Source: CAWEFA01 sp963808135
GTDB taxonomy: Bacteria > Bacteroidota > Bacteroidia > Bacteroidales > DTGW01
DNA length: 62,215 nt
NCBI GenBank assembly: GCA_963808135.1
Contig: CAWEFA010000145.1
Location: 1 to 62,215 of the forward strand
Reading direction: 5' to 3'
This document shows, in pieces, positions 46,172-56,521 of the stretch. The notes under the pieces were generated by a model. The model was given only the letters and a program-made list of their open reading frames with translations. It searched no databases and was not told where the DNA came from. The position numbers and the translations under genes were made by a program. Positions within the stretch are counted from its first letter, which is position 1. The number at the start of each line of letters is the position of its first letter.

Positions 46172-46549
46172 TTACTTTGAATATGCAGTTAAAATAATAG
46201 CAACCCAACCGATCAGGAAAGAAGCGGGAAAAAGAATCCCAATTAGATTATTAGAGCTTAATATATCCCAACCGATTTTTGGTAACGGGGCTTTACCTTT
46301 GCTCTTAAGAATTTTAGCCTCTTTAACTCTCAAGCGTTTTATTAATTTAATGTTTCGAATTGCTACTATCAGCCAAATTATAGCTGTTAAAACACCGAGT
46401 GAAATTAAAATTATCTTTAATGAACTGGAACATATAGAAACTTGTGAATAAGCAGCGAAAAAGATTGTTTGTGACAATAAGAAGAAGTTTGCCCTTTGGG
46501 CAAAGAGCCCATCTTCATGTCTAATTGTTTCACGTAATATTTTTAACAT
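46172..46549 (-). CDS. Small membrane protein of unknown function
   Basis: The 125-residue protein has an N-terminal amphipathic stretch (RETIRHEDGLFAQRANFFLL) and hydrophobic segments near residues 26-42, 45-64 and 99-122. The basic loop IKLIKRLRVKEAKILKSKGK lies between the helices. The EDGLFAQRANFFLLSQ start resembles small Bacteroidota membrane proteins without a described role. It stands alone after rmuC, in a region with frequent repeats. Confidence 0.55.
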   Translation of the reverse strand: MLKILRETIRHEDGLFAQRANFFLLSQTIFFAAYSQVSICSSSLKIILISLGVLTAIIWLIVAIRNIKLIKRLRVKEAKILKSKGKAPLPKIGWDILSSNNLIGILFPASFLIGWVAIILTAYSK

Positions 46550-46733
46550 ATAACTTTATGTTTTGCAGGGTTAATCAAAGGTAAAATTTTATTTCTCCAA
46601 ATCAAATATATCCAGGCACCAAAACAGGGAAAATCAGCTATGGAAATTATTAATACCGCTTTGCGTTCAAAATTACAATTTCACTGCTACCGATTTTTTG
46701 CATATGCGTTAAGCCAATCTGAATATTTTTCTC

Positions 46734-46761
46734 CTACTTTTTGCCTTGATGCAAAAAGTAG
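46734..46761. repeat. Palindrome in the rmuC-GH31 intergenic region
   Basis: CTACTTTTTG and CAAAAAGTAG pair exactly around CCTTGATG. The same palindrome with flanking CAAAAAAATCAAG is met often in Bacteroidota intergenic DNA and here is probably a repeat remnant. The remaining 46550-46974 contains no gene. Confidence 0.6.
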
Positions 46762-46974
46762 CAAAAAAATCAAGAAAATATGAAGCTATACGGTTCTTGG
46801 TTGTTGCACTTGCTATTCGTGGGAACGCCATATTTTCAAAATTCTAATCAAATCCATCACTTTTTATGGCTTAGATTTGTTTTTGTCTATCACTTAGAGT
46901 GCCACGAAGCATTAAAAGGAAATAGATTAAAATGAAAAACGCCCTTAATTCCGAATATCTCTAAATAATAATTT

Positions 46975-49791
46975 TTAAAAAGCAATTACCTGTCCTTCTC
47001 CATTATATAATATCGCTTTATTCGGCTTAGCAGTAATTCCAATGTCAGTACCTGTATTATTATTAACGAGCACAACATTAAAAGTTCGCCTGTTAAGCAT
47101 TCCCGGAAACGAACCTTTGCGCTTGCTTATTGTCAACTGTCGTTTTGTGTTGTCCCAATTAAAATCGATGGTAGCAAATACTCCCTTTTCGTAATTATAA
47201 TTGTCATTTTCATCTTCATACAGGGTGAAACTTCCATCGGCTCCCGGATATATTCGCAATTCTAATGGATCGTCCGGTTTTTCGGTTGCATACTGAACAA
47301 ACGGCCCCATAGGTAATAATAGACCCTGCCTTTACATAGAGCGGGATTTTATCAATAGGTGCTTGGGCAGTAATTGTAATGCCACCATTAAGCATTTTAC
47401 CTGTCCAGAAATCGATCCACTGATTACCCGAAGGAAGATAAACCTTGCGTGTTTTTTCTTTGTTTATAGCCGGGGCTTGTTCTTTGGCAAATATATCAGG
47501 GGTTTTCCAGAAAAGTTGCACACGCAATGCGCCTGCCGTGGCGTTTTCGGTTTCCAGCACAAAATTGTATTCTTTTCCGGCTACCAATTCAACACATTCA
47601 GTATAAACTTCAACACTGGAATAAACCGGTTTTAATTCTTTGCCATCTAAGAAAATCTGCTTGGGGCCATAACATTTTATATGAAATTGATGTTTCCCGG
47701 TTTGACTGGGAATAAGTTTGCCTTCCCAACGAATTGACAATGTTGAATCGGTTACATAATCAGGACGACCGGAATACCAGAAAACATTAATATTTGAATC
47801 AACTCTTTCAAAAGATAGTTTCTGTAATGAATATCTTTGTAATATTTAGCATTTAAACCTGTTTTGCCATCTTTGGTTTTGAAATTCTCACCGGTTACAA
47901 GAACACTCTTTTCGGGGGGCCGATGATGCTGTATCCCGTGACGGGCATACCATAATGCCGGGCCAAACATAAACTTATCTCAATGAATAAGTTTTTTTAT
48001 CATTCTCAAAATCCATTGGTAACCCTCGCATAATGGTGTACCCATTATTGGTGACCTGACATGCAAGAGAATAAATATAGGGCATCAGTCGATAGCGCAA
48101 ATTGTCGAATTAATCGAGAACCGGGAAAATTCTCCAAATTGCCATATTTCACGGGGAGTTTCAGACACCATGCGACTGAAAATCGGACAAAACGTACCAA
48201 ACTGGAACATCCGTGTATATAACTCTTGGTAAAGCAGGGTCTTTTCCACGTTGCAAACACACCTCTCATAAGCTTCCAATAACAAAACCGCCAATATCGA
48301 AATGTCCAATAAGGGATCCCTGCCATGCAATGGTTTATTCCTGCCGGTATTTGCGTTTTGATAAATTCGGCCAGTCTGCACCAATATCTCCCGACCAGGC
48401 GGTTGCTGCAGCTCTTTGCTGCCCGGCAAATGTTGACCGAGTTAAAATATATACTCTTTTTTTATCGGTCTCAGCCCGCTGGTTTTTATAAACTGATTCT
48501 GTACAATTAGCGAATATGGGTTCAGATATTTCGCGAGAGCCCAGATAATTTTTACCGGTAGTTTCATTTCATATTCTTCGGATTCTTTGTGTCGGCGTTT
48601 ATAATATCTGGTTCGGTTGAATCCGTCCACCAGCCATCAATTCCGGTGGAAAACAATCCTTTCTTATATTTCCAGTAAATGTCGTTTGCAGCAGGGTTAT
48701 AGGCATCGTAATATTTAAAACCCGCCCATCCGACAGGTTTATAAAAAAATCCGTTTTTCTCCATTTCCTTATAAACAGGGGTTTGCGGCCCCAAGCCTGC
48801 CCAAATGGAAATCATCACGTGAAAATTGTTCTTATGAAAAATATCGATCATTTCTTTAGGATTCGGATACAATTTTTCATCAAAAAATAGCTGTCTCCAA
48901 TTTCCTATTATCCCAGTAATCCCAGTCCTGAATAATATTGTCGATTGGTATTTTGCGGTTTGCGAAACCTGGGCAATATTTAATAATTCGTCGCGGTTTT
49001 TGTAATGTTCTTTGCTTTGCCAATAGCCATAAGCCCATTTACCATACATTGGAGCTTGACCTGTAAGTACCCTATACCCGGAAATAACGCAGTCCATATT
49101 ATTACCATAAATAAAGTAATAATCAATGCTATTGCTAACATCCGACCAGATTGAAGCGCTTCTATTTGTATCCTCAAATATGGTTTTAGAATAATTGTCC
49201 CACAATATGCCGTAACCATTTGTTGAAATTAGAAACGGTGTAACTGCATTGGTATTCGTTTGCACCAATTTTACCTGGCGCCGCTGATAATTCATATAGC
49301 CATCCTGGTGCTGACCCTGTCCATATATGCCCTCATCTTTCGATAATTCAAAAGGCTGTTTAATGCTAAAGGCTTTTTCATCCTTTAATCCTGCATTTTT
49401 TATTTCAGCATTGTTTTTTTCACTAATTATTAAAACGCTATCGGAGGTTAAATAACAAATTTTTCCATCGCTTTTGGCAATAAAAATTTTCATTTTATCA
49501 GAGCTCAGGGTGAAATCTTTTTCGCTTTCATTGATTCTAATATTTAAGTCGGGCCAACTATTTTTGTACCACAACCAAACTATTACTATCAGGATTAGCC
49601 TCTTTTAACCATTTTAGTATCCTGACAGTTTTACTTGAGTAAAATTGAATTTTCAAATTCATAACTCCATTTGTAAGGATAATTCCATTTTTAATTGTTG
49701 TACCGGTTCTTTCAAAATTTCTGTGAGTGCATTGACTGATTACCAGAACAATTAAAACGAAGAACAATTGGGCTATTTTTTTCTTTGTCAT
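46975..49791 (-). pseudogene. GH31 alpha-glycosidase lipoprotein with PA14 domain, many frameshifts
   Basis: At least seven minus-strand frames in order make one protein of about 930 residues: 49791-49558 (signal with lipobox VISQC), 49574-48564, 48630-48442, 48429-48045 in two frames, 47970-47752, 47740-47216 and 47310-46975. GH31 features remain readable: GIDGWWTDSTEPD with the nucleophile Asp, a WSGDIGADW acid/base region, and VYLPSGNQWIDFWTGK. A PA14 domain (YGPKQIFLDGKELKPVYSSV) sits after the barrel. The family includes alpha-xylosidases and alpha-glucosidases. Substitutions look few, indels many, so it is either freshly decayed or badly sequenced. Confidence 0.75.
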
Positions 49792-49883
49792 TTTTTGAAT
49801 AATTTTAAATTAAATCTGAGTCTTTGATTTATCTTCAAACCACAAATTATTAAGCACAATAAATGTAAAACATTTTTAATAAT

Positions 49884-50558
49884 TTATTCTTTTTTGCCAT
49901 CAACACAAATTACAATCTCGCCTTTTACAGTTTTTTTAAAATAATAGGCGAGAATTTTCCCGAGTGCTCCGCGTACGGTTTCTTCATGTATTTTGCTTAT
50001 TTCGCGAGATACAGTTGCCAACCTTTCAGCGCCAAAAGTTTCTGCAAATTGCGCAAGCGTTTTGTTCAGCCTGAAAGGCGATTCGTAAAATATTATAGTT
50101 CGTTTTTCAATAGCAAGTTCCTGTAATCTTTTCAAGCGGCCTTTTTTCTGGGGCAGAAATCCCTCAAAACAAAAACGGTCGCTCGGAAGGCCAGAATTAA
50201 CAAGGGCTGGTATTAAAGCCGTTGCTCCCGGCAAACATTCAATTGCAATTCCTTCGGCAATTGCTTCCTTTACAAGCAAAAAACCCGGATCGGAGATAGA
50301 AGGCGTACCGGCATCGGAAACCAATGCCATACTTTCGCCGCTTTTCAAACGATCAATTATTTTATAAACAGTTTTATGTTCGTTAAATTTATGAAACGAC
50401 AGCAATGGTTTGTGAATATCAAAATGCTTTAATAAAATTCCGGTTGTTCGGGTATCCTCAGCTATAATAGTATCGGCTTCCTTCAGAATCCTGAGCGCAC
50501 GGAGGGTAATATCTTCGAGGTTGCCAATTGGCGTTGGGACTATGTACAATTTACCCAT
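49884..50558 (-). CDS. rsmI: 16S rRNA (cytidine-1402-2'-O)-methyltransferase
   Basis: The 224-residue protein starts MGKLYIVPTPIGNLEDITLR, the family opening, followed by IAEDTRTTGILLKHF, MALVSDAGTPSISDPGFLLV and GLPSDRFCFEGFLPQKKGRL. It methylates the ribose of C1402 in 16S rRNA with S-adenosylmethionine. It is shorter than the E. coli enzyme because the C-terminal extension is missing, as in most Bacteroidota. Confidence 0.94.
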   Translation of the reverse strand: MGKLYIVPTPIGNLEDITLRALRILKEADTIIAEDTRTTGILLKHFDIHKPLLSFHKFNEHKTVYKIIDRLKSGESMALVSDAGTPSISDPGFLLVKEAIAEGIAIECLPGATALIPALVNSGLPSDRFCFEGFLPQKKGRLKRLQELAIEKRTIIFYESPFRLNKTLAQFAETFGAERLATVSREISKIHEETVRGALGKILAYYFKKTVKGEIVICVDGKKE

Positions 50559-50609
50559 TTTTTGCTTGTAATATATTTTGGTTGTTAATTATGGTTGACA
50601 GTCGATAGC

Positions 50610-50644
50610 CAACAGTCAACAGTCAATAATCAATAATCAATAAT
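50610..50644. repeat. Tandem heptamer repeat
   Basis: Five 7-bp units follow each other: CAACAGT twice, then CAATAAT three times. Related sequence (GACAGTCGATAG) precedes it. It lies in the short gap between rsmI and the next minus-strand gene. It is a microsatellite-like tract, not a CRISPR. Confidence 0.7.
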
Positions 50645-50653
50645 CAATTCAAT

Positions 50654-51466
50654 TTACTCTTTCTCAATAATAAACCTTCTCCTTACAATATCAAGTAATT
50701 TCTGTGCCGCTATGCCTTCGAGGTTCCAGTTAAAAGTAGAGTGAATATAGTTGAACGCTTCATTAAAATTTGCAGAATTATTTAAAATGTGGATCGTTTT
50801 TAAATAAGTTTCATTATCGCCATTGAACAACTCTCGGATAATAAGGTATTTTTCATTAACGCCGATAGCAGCTTCAATGTCTTTTATGGGCTTGGATTGC
50901 ATCAGGCTGGATAAATCTTTTTTTTGTCGGCCCTGGGCAAGCATTTCGTTAATATAGGTTTGGTCCTTGCCAAACTTTTCAGCCAAAATTTCTTTCCCGG
51001 TTTGGGTTTCGCCCTGATGAGGCTTTTCTTTTAATTGCGGTGCGTCTGAGATTTTTGGTTCCAGTTCCTTTTTTTCTGTATCATTATCTTCAATTTGAAT
51101 CAAATTATCAATTAGCGCAGGATCAGCATCAACATTTAATTTTTCACCAGGTACATTATCAATTAATCTTTCTTCATCAACAGTTTCGGGCGACGACTGA
51201 ATTAAATCCTTTGTTGAAGATTCCGTTAAGTTGCCAATTTGTTCAACATCCTTGCTATCATCCTTTATTAAAGGTTTTTTATAAGCTTCACCATGCGTAA
51301 ATGGCTTCGGATAAAAAGTATGTTGTAATTCATTATATACAAATTGCATCTTGGAAATAATAAGGCCAATTTCTATTTCAGGAAGTTCCCCGAAATTTTC
51401 ATATTTCTCAACCAACAGTTGAATTTCTTTGAGTTCTCTAAGAATATGCGAAACTTCCATACTCAT
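50654..51466 (-). CDS. Conserved protein of unknown function with acidic linker
   Basis: In this 270-residue protein the N-terminal 50 residues are helical (SHILRELKEIQLLVEKYENF). A long acidic, low-complexity linker (residues 70-165) follows. The C-terminal domain (AAIGVNEKYLIIRELFNGDN, then FNEAFNYIHSTFNWNLEG) is the conserved part. The same C-terminal pattern is frequent in Bacteroidota, without a known function. It has no signal peptide or membrane helix. The linker suggests a scaffold between two binding ends. Confidence 0.6.
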   Translation of the reverse strand: MSMEVSHILRELKEIQLLVEKYENFGELPEIEIGLIISKMQFVYNELQHTFYPKPFTHGEAYKKPLIKDDSKDVEQIGNLTESSTKDLIQSSPETVDEERLIDNVPGEKLNVDADPALIDNLIQIEDNDTEKKELEPKISDAPQLKEKPHQGETQTGKEILAEKFGKDQTYINEMLAQGRQKKDLSSLMQSKPIKDIEAAIGVNEKYLIIRELFNGDNETYLKTIHILNNSANFNEAFNYIHSTFNWNLEGIAAQKLLDIVRRRFIIEKE

Positions 51467-51711
51467 AAATTTTTGATCTTAAAACGCAAAATAGTTAATT
51501 TGCTTATTTTTGTAAAGCAAAAAATATAAAATTTCAGGTAAAGTTAAAAAAAGAATCTATTCCAAATTTTATTAATACTTTAGGTGTTTGTGAAAAGCTA
51601 TCTAATTATTTTCCGCACATGTTCATTTGCATGAACCGGATAAAGCTGTTAAGAATAATGGTATAATGGAAAAAGCTTCTTTGCATACAAAAACAAATTT
51701 AAATCTTTCAG

Positions 51712-54174
51712 ATGCCTGTTTATGATATAAATAAAATAGCTGAAATGGCAGACGGTATGCTAATAGGCAGTTATAAAGCCGATATTAGCTACCTGATAGC
51801 AGATAGCCGTAATTATATCTCGCCTGACGGATCGCTTTTTTTTGCATTAAAAGGAGATCGACATAATGGGCACGATTATGTTGAAGAACTTTTTTTGAAA
51901 AAAAAAATAAAGAATTTTGTTGTCGACTACATGCAGCCTTCATGGGAAAATATTGAAGGTAATTTTATTGTCGTAAAAAACACATTGGAGGCCATGCAGA
52001 AACTTAGCATGTGCCATCGCATGTTGTTCAGGGGAACTGTGATTGGAATTACAGGCAGCAACGGCAAAACTATTGTAAAAGAATGGCTGTACCAGCTAAT
52101 GCACCAGGATAAATCAATAATCCGCAGCCCAAAAAGTTACAATTCACAATTAGGCGTGCCACTTTCCGTTTGGAATCTCGATAATGGCGCTGAATTGGGA
52201 ATTTTCGAAGCTGGCATATCAAAACCCGGTGAGATGCAAAAGCTGGAAACAATTATAAAGCCTGATATTGGAATATTTACAAACATTGGTGAAGCCCACC
52301 AGGAAAATTTTTATTCCCTTGAAGAAAAAATATCTGAAAAACTCAAACTGTTCGAACATTCGAAAGTAATTATTTACTGCCGGGACAATGAAATACTTGA
52401 TCGTGAAATCGAAAGCTTGGCGGCTGAAGGACAAAAGTTATTAAGTTGGTCAACTCATCAAAACGCAAACCTTGAAATAACTGAAATTTCTAAAATGAAT
52501 GAATTTACAGTAATCAATGGCAAATATTCAGGCAACAATATAAAAATAAAAATTCCATTTACCGATAAAGCTTCCGTGGAGAATTCCATTCATTGCTGGC
52601 TGCTCATGCTTTATTTAGGATACGAAAATAATACTATTGAAACCCGGATGCAGGAATTATCTCCGGTTGCCATGCGCCTTGAGCTTAAGAAAGGTATTAA
52701 TAACTGCACCATTATTAATGACAGTTATAATTCAGATATTTATTCACTTGGCATAGCAATTGATTTTCTTAACCAGCAACAACAGAATAGCTCTAAAACG
52801 CTTGTTTTATCTGATATTTTACAAACAGGCAAAAATGAAACCGAGCTATATTCTGAGGTTGCAAAGCTCATAGAAGGTAAAAAAATTGACCGTTTGCTGG
52901 GCATTGGGCCAACGTTGTTCCGAAATGCCGATTTATTTTCATGCAAAAAAGATTTCTTTTTAACTACCGATAATTTTATTGGCCATATTCATTCTAATTC
53001 CTTTAACAATGAGGCTATTCTTTTAAAAGGCGCAAGGAGTTTTGAATTTGAGCGTATTTCTTCAATTCTGGAACAAAAAGTGCACCGTACGGTACTCGAA
53101 GTAAACCTGAGCGCTATGGTTCATAATCTTAACTATTTCAGGTCGAAGCTGGAACCTACAACAAAAGTTTTAGCTATGGTAAAAGCATTTTCATACGGTA
53201 GCGGCAGTTATGAAATAGCAAATATGCTCGAATATCAAAAAATAGATTATCTTGGTGTTGCTTTTGCCGATGAAGGTGTTGCGTTAAGACAGTCGGGGAT
53301 TAGCACTCCGATAATTGTGATGAACCCCGAAGAAACCGGTTATAGGTCAATGATTGAATATAACCTCGAGCCTGAAATATTTTCATTTGGCGAACTGCAT
53401 CGGTTTACCCAGGCTGCAAAATCGTTTCAAATGGAAAGGTTTCCGGTTCACATAAAACTCGATACCGGCATGCATAGGTTGGGATTTGTTGAACAGGAAA
53501 TAGAAAGCCTTTGCCAGGAATTGGTTAGTAACAATTATGTTAATGTTAAATCGGTTTTTTCGCATTTAGCAGCAAGCGATGAACCACGTCATGATGATTT
53601 TACAAGGCATCAAGTAAAATGCTTTGATAGTATGTGCAATCGAATTTCAAAGTCGCTTAATAAGACTTTTTACAGGCATATTCTAAATTCAATGGGAATA
53701 GAACGTTTCCCGGAAGCCCAGTTTGATATGGTACGTCTGGGAATCGGGCTTTATGGAATCAATCCTTTTAACCAGGATTTATTACAAAATGTTAGTTCTT
53801 TTAAAACAATAATTTCACAAATAAAAACTATTTTACCGGGCGAAACTATTGGCTATGGACGAAAAGGAAAGGCAGAAAAAGAAACGACAATTGCAATAAT
53901 CCCGGTCGGATATGCTGACGGCTTCAGCCGAAAGCTTGGAAATGGCATAGGCCGGTTTTGGATTAACGAAAGCTATGTGCCGGTTATTGGCAATGTTTGT
54001 ATGGATATGTGTATGGCCGATATTACCGGGATAGAAGCTAAAGAAGGCGATACAGTTGAAATATTCGGCAACCATATTTCTATTTTGCAACTGGCAGAAT
54101 GGATGGATACTATTTCTTACGAGGTTTTTACAGGGATATCAGGACGAGTAAAACGAATTTATATAAAAGAATAA
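51712..54174 (+). CDS. Bifunctional MurF / alanine racemase
   Basis: The 820-residue protein joins two enzymes. Residues 1-455 are MurF, with the ATP loop GITGSNGKTIVKEWLYQLM and the NSIHCWLLML segment; it adds D-Ala-D-Ala to UDP-MurNAc-tripeptide. Residues 460-820 are alanine racemase, with the PLP lysine in VLAMVKAFSYGSGSYE, HIKLDTGMHRLGF and IPVGYADGFSRKLGNG. The fusion, typical of Bacteroidota, puts the supply of D-Ala next to its use in peptidoglycan synthesis. The MurF metal and ATP residues look complete. Confidence 0.95.
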   Translation: MPVYDINKIAEMADGMLIGSYKADISYLIADSRNYISPDGSLFFALKGDRHNGHDYVEELFLKKKIKNFVVDYMQPSWENIEGNFIVVKNTLEAMQKLSMCHRMLFRGTVIGITGSNGKTIVKEWLYQLMHQDKSIIRSPKSYNSQLGVPLSVWNLDNGAELGIFEAGISKPGEMQKLETIIKPDIGIFTNIGEAHQENFYSLEEKISEKLKLFEHSKVIIYCRDNEILDREIESLAAEGQKLLSWSTHQNANLEITEISKMNEFTVINGKYSGNNIKIKIPFTDKASVENSIHCWLLMLYLGYENNTIETRMQELSPVAMRLELKKGINNCTIINDSYNSDIYSLGIAIDFLNQQQQNSSKTLVLSDILQTGKNETELYSEVAKLIEGKKIDRLLGIGPTLFRNADLFSCKKDFFLTTDNFIGHIHSNSFNNEAILLKGARSFEFERISSILEQKVHRTVLEVNLSAMVHNLNYFRSKLEPTTKVLAMVKAFSYGSGSYEIANMLEYQKIDYLGVAFADEGVALRQSGISTPIIVMNPEETGYRSMIEYNLEPEIFSFGELHRFTQAAKSFQMERFPVHIKLDTGMHRLGFVEQEIESLCQELVSNNYVNVKSVFSHLAASDEPRHDDFTRHQVKCFDSMCNRISKSLNKTFYRHILNSMGIERFPEAQFDMVRLGIGLYGINPFNQDLLQNVSSFKTIISQIKTILPGETIGYGRKGKAEKETTIAIIPVGYADGFSRKLGNGIGRFWINESYVPVIGNVCMDMCMADITGIEAKEGDTVEIFGNHISILQLAEWMDTISYEVFTGISGRVKRIYIKE

Positions 54175-54184
54175 AATTATAAGA

Positions 54185-56521
54185 ATGCCAAAAATTTCCG
54201 TTGTAGTAGTTACTTTCAATGAGGAATGTAACATTGAAAGATGTTTGAAATCTGTGCAGGATATTGCAGATGAAATATTAATAGTCGACAGCTATTCAAC
54301 AGACCGGACTGAGGAAATATGCAAGAAATATAATACAAGATTTATTCTTCATGAGTTTGAAGGATATATAGAACAGAAAAACTATGCTACAAGCCAGGCT
54401 GTTTACGATTATGTTTTAGCCCTTGATGCTGACGAAGCCCTATCGGACGAATTGAAAGCGTCAATAATAAAAGTTAAAGAAAATTGGGATGCCGATGGAT
54501 ACCTGTTTAACAGGTTAACAAATTATTGTGGTAAATGGATCAGGCATACAACTTGGTACCCATCGAGAAAGCTGCGGTTGTGGGACCGCAGAAAAGGCCA
54601 ATGGGACGGCCTGAACCCTCACGACATGTTTTTAATGGTTAAAGGTTCGGTAATCAAGCGCATTAGTGGCGATTTGCTTCACTATTCCTATTATACCATT
54701 AGTGGGCAAATTCAACAAATAAACAAGTTTACCGATATTCTGGCTGACTCTTACCATCGGTTTGGAATAAATTTAAGCTTTTGGCATATAGTATTTCGTC
54801 CATTATGGCGTTTCGTTCGCGACTATTTTATTAAACATGGCTTTTTAGGAGGTTTCTATGGCTTTGTAATAAGCATTAATGGTTCATTCGAAGTATATCT
54901 CAAATATATTAAATTAAAAAAAATATTAGATAACGAAAAGAATAAAGAGCCATTCAGGGTATGCTTCCTAACATCCTCATCAACTTATTCGGTAGGAAGT
55001 CAATGGATTTTAGACAATATTATAAGTTTGAAACAAAAAAATATTGAGCCTTTTTTAATGGCCAACAATAAATCGGCTATAGTTGCTAATGCCAAAAATT
55101 ATAAAGTATGGAACGTTCCTGTTCCTGTAAATCGATTTACACTTTTTAACCCGTTTAAAATTTTTAAAATTTCCCGGCTCATAAAACGACTGCGTGTAAA
55201 GTCTGTTATTATTGATAATCGCTATGACGCCAGGTTGGCTGCTATTTGTGCAAAATTATCAGGATTAAAAGATTTAGTATATCATATTCACGATGGAAAT
55301 AAAGATATTAATGCTGTTTATCAAAAATTTTTATTTAGAAATTTTATAAACCGCTTTTTTATTAACTCAACAATTAAAAGCTTAGGTGACCGCATAGCTG
55401 ATAAAGATAAAATACATGTATTAAAAGAAGAAAATAACTTTGAGATAGAAGAATGTCTTTTTTCAAAAAATATTAAAGTTGCCATTTCGCTTGATAAGAT
55501 TAACATGCCCAATTGTGGATTGGGACGTGTAGCTATAGATTTTAGCAAAGCGTTGATAAACATCAATGATAACAATTTTAATATCACCTATTTAATAAAT
55601 GGGAAATGTGATATAGATTACATTAAAGGGCATAAAACAAGGCGGCTGAGATTTTTTAACAGGATATTCCCGGCTGTTAATGGACGTAACGACATTTTAC
55701 ATTATTTGCACCAAATGCCATCTTTTAAAATAAGTGGTTCAAAAAAAACAGTTTTAACAATTCATGATCTTAATTTCCTTTTTACAAAAAGCCCTTCGAA
55801 ATCCAAGAGATATCTGAGAAAAGTACAAAAAGTTGTAAACAAAGCAGATGCCGTAGTATTCATTTCAAATTTTACAAAAGAAACATGTTTTCAGCATTTG
55901 AACTTTTCGCCCGATAAAATTACCCGCGTAATATATAATGGTGTGGAGTTGCCAGTTATTTCAGCCCGGAAACCAGATTTTTTAAATGACGATGTTTACC
56001 TGTTTTCAATAGGTCAATTTTTATCAAAAAAGAATTTTCATGTTCTGATTCCCTTCTTAAAAAAGCTACCCGACGATTACAAACTTGTTATAGCCGGTGA
56101 AAAAAATAGCTGGTATGGCGATTATGTGAAAAAAATAATTTCAGAAAATAACTTACAGCACAGGGTAATACTACCTGGGGCGATTACCGAAGCAGAAAAG
56201 TTATATTTGTACATGAATTGCTTGGCATTTGTGTTTCCATCGTTGGCTGAAGGGTTTGGACTTCCGGTTATCGAAGCTATGCGTTTGGGAAAACCTGTAT
56301 TTTGCTCGGATAAAACCAGCTTAAAAGAAATTGGCGATGAATATGTCTTTTTCTGGAAAACTTTCGATCCCACAGAAATGTCAAAAGTTTTTAGTAATGG
56401 TATGGAAAATTTTACCGAAAGAAAAAAGCAGTTTGCTTATGAATATAGCTTAAAGTATTCGTGGAAAAAGAATGCTGAAGAATACCTTGAACTTTACAAA
56501 TATCTATTAACAGGGCGATGA
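54185..56521 (+). CDS. Multi-module glycosyltransferase: GT2, partial GT4 lobe, GT4
   Basis: The 778-residue protein has three parts. Residues 1-250 are a GT2 domain (MPKISVVVVTFNEECNIERC, LALDADEALSDELKASI) like WaaE/KdtX LPS-core transferases. Residues 255-415 look like the N-terminal lobe of a GT4 enzyme without its C-lobe. Residues 418-778 are a full GT4 transferase with FVFPSLAEGFGLPVIEAMRL carrying the usual E-x7-E pattern. It starts 10 bp after murF-alr. It should act on cell-surface glycan, perhaps LPS core; the sugars are unknown. The half lobe suggests a past fusion. Confidence 0.75.
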   Translation: MPKISVVVVTFNEECNIERCLKSVQDIADEILIVDSYSTDRTEEICKKYNTRFILHEFEGYIEQKNYATSQAVYDYVLALDADEALSDELKASIIKVKENWDADGYLFNRLTNYCGKWIRHTTWYPSRKLRLWDRRKGQWDGLNPHDMFLMVKGSVIKRISGDLLHYSYYTISGQIQQINKFTDILADSYHRFGINLSFWHIVFRPLWRFVRDYFIKHGFLGGFYGFVISINGSFEVYLKYIKLKKILDNEKNKEPFRVCFLTSSSTYSVGSQWILDNIISLKQKNIEPFLMANNKSAIVANAKNYKVWNVPVPVNRFTLFNPFKIFKISRLIKRLRVKSVIIDNRYDARLAAICAKLSGLKDLVYHIHDGNKDINAVYQKFLFRNFINRFFINSTIKSLGDRIADKDKIHVLKEENNFEIEECLFSKNIKVAISLDKINMPNCGLGRVAIDFSKALININDNNFNITYLINGKCDIDYIKGHKTRRLRFFNRIFPAVNGRNDILHYLHQMPSFKISGSKKTVLTIHDLNFLFTKSPSKSKRYLRKVQKVVNKADAVVFISNFTKETCFQHLNFSPDKITRVIYNGVELPVISARKPDFLNDDVYLFSIGQFLSKKNFHVLIPFLKKLPDDYKLVIAGEKNSWYGDYVKKIISENNLQHRVILPGAITEAEKLYLYMNCLAFVFPSLAEGFGLPVIEAMRLGKPVFCSDKTSLKEIGDEYVFFWKTFDPTEMSKVFSNGMENFTERKKQFAYEYSLKYSWKKNAEEYLELYKYLLTGR

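Noticed and set aside
50610..50644. Short tandem units considered as a CRISPR
   Set aside because: The units are 7 bp with no spacers and no cas genes nearby.
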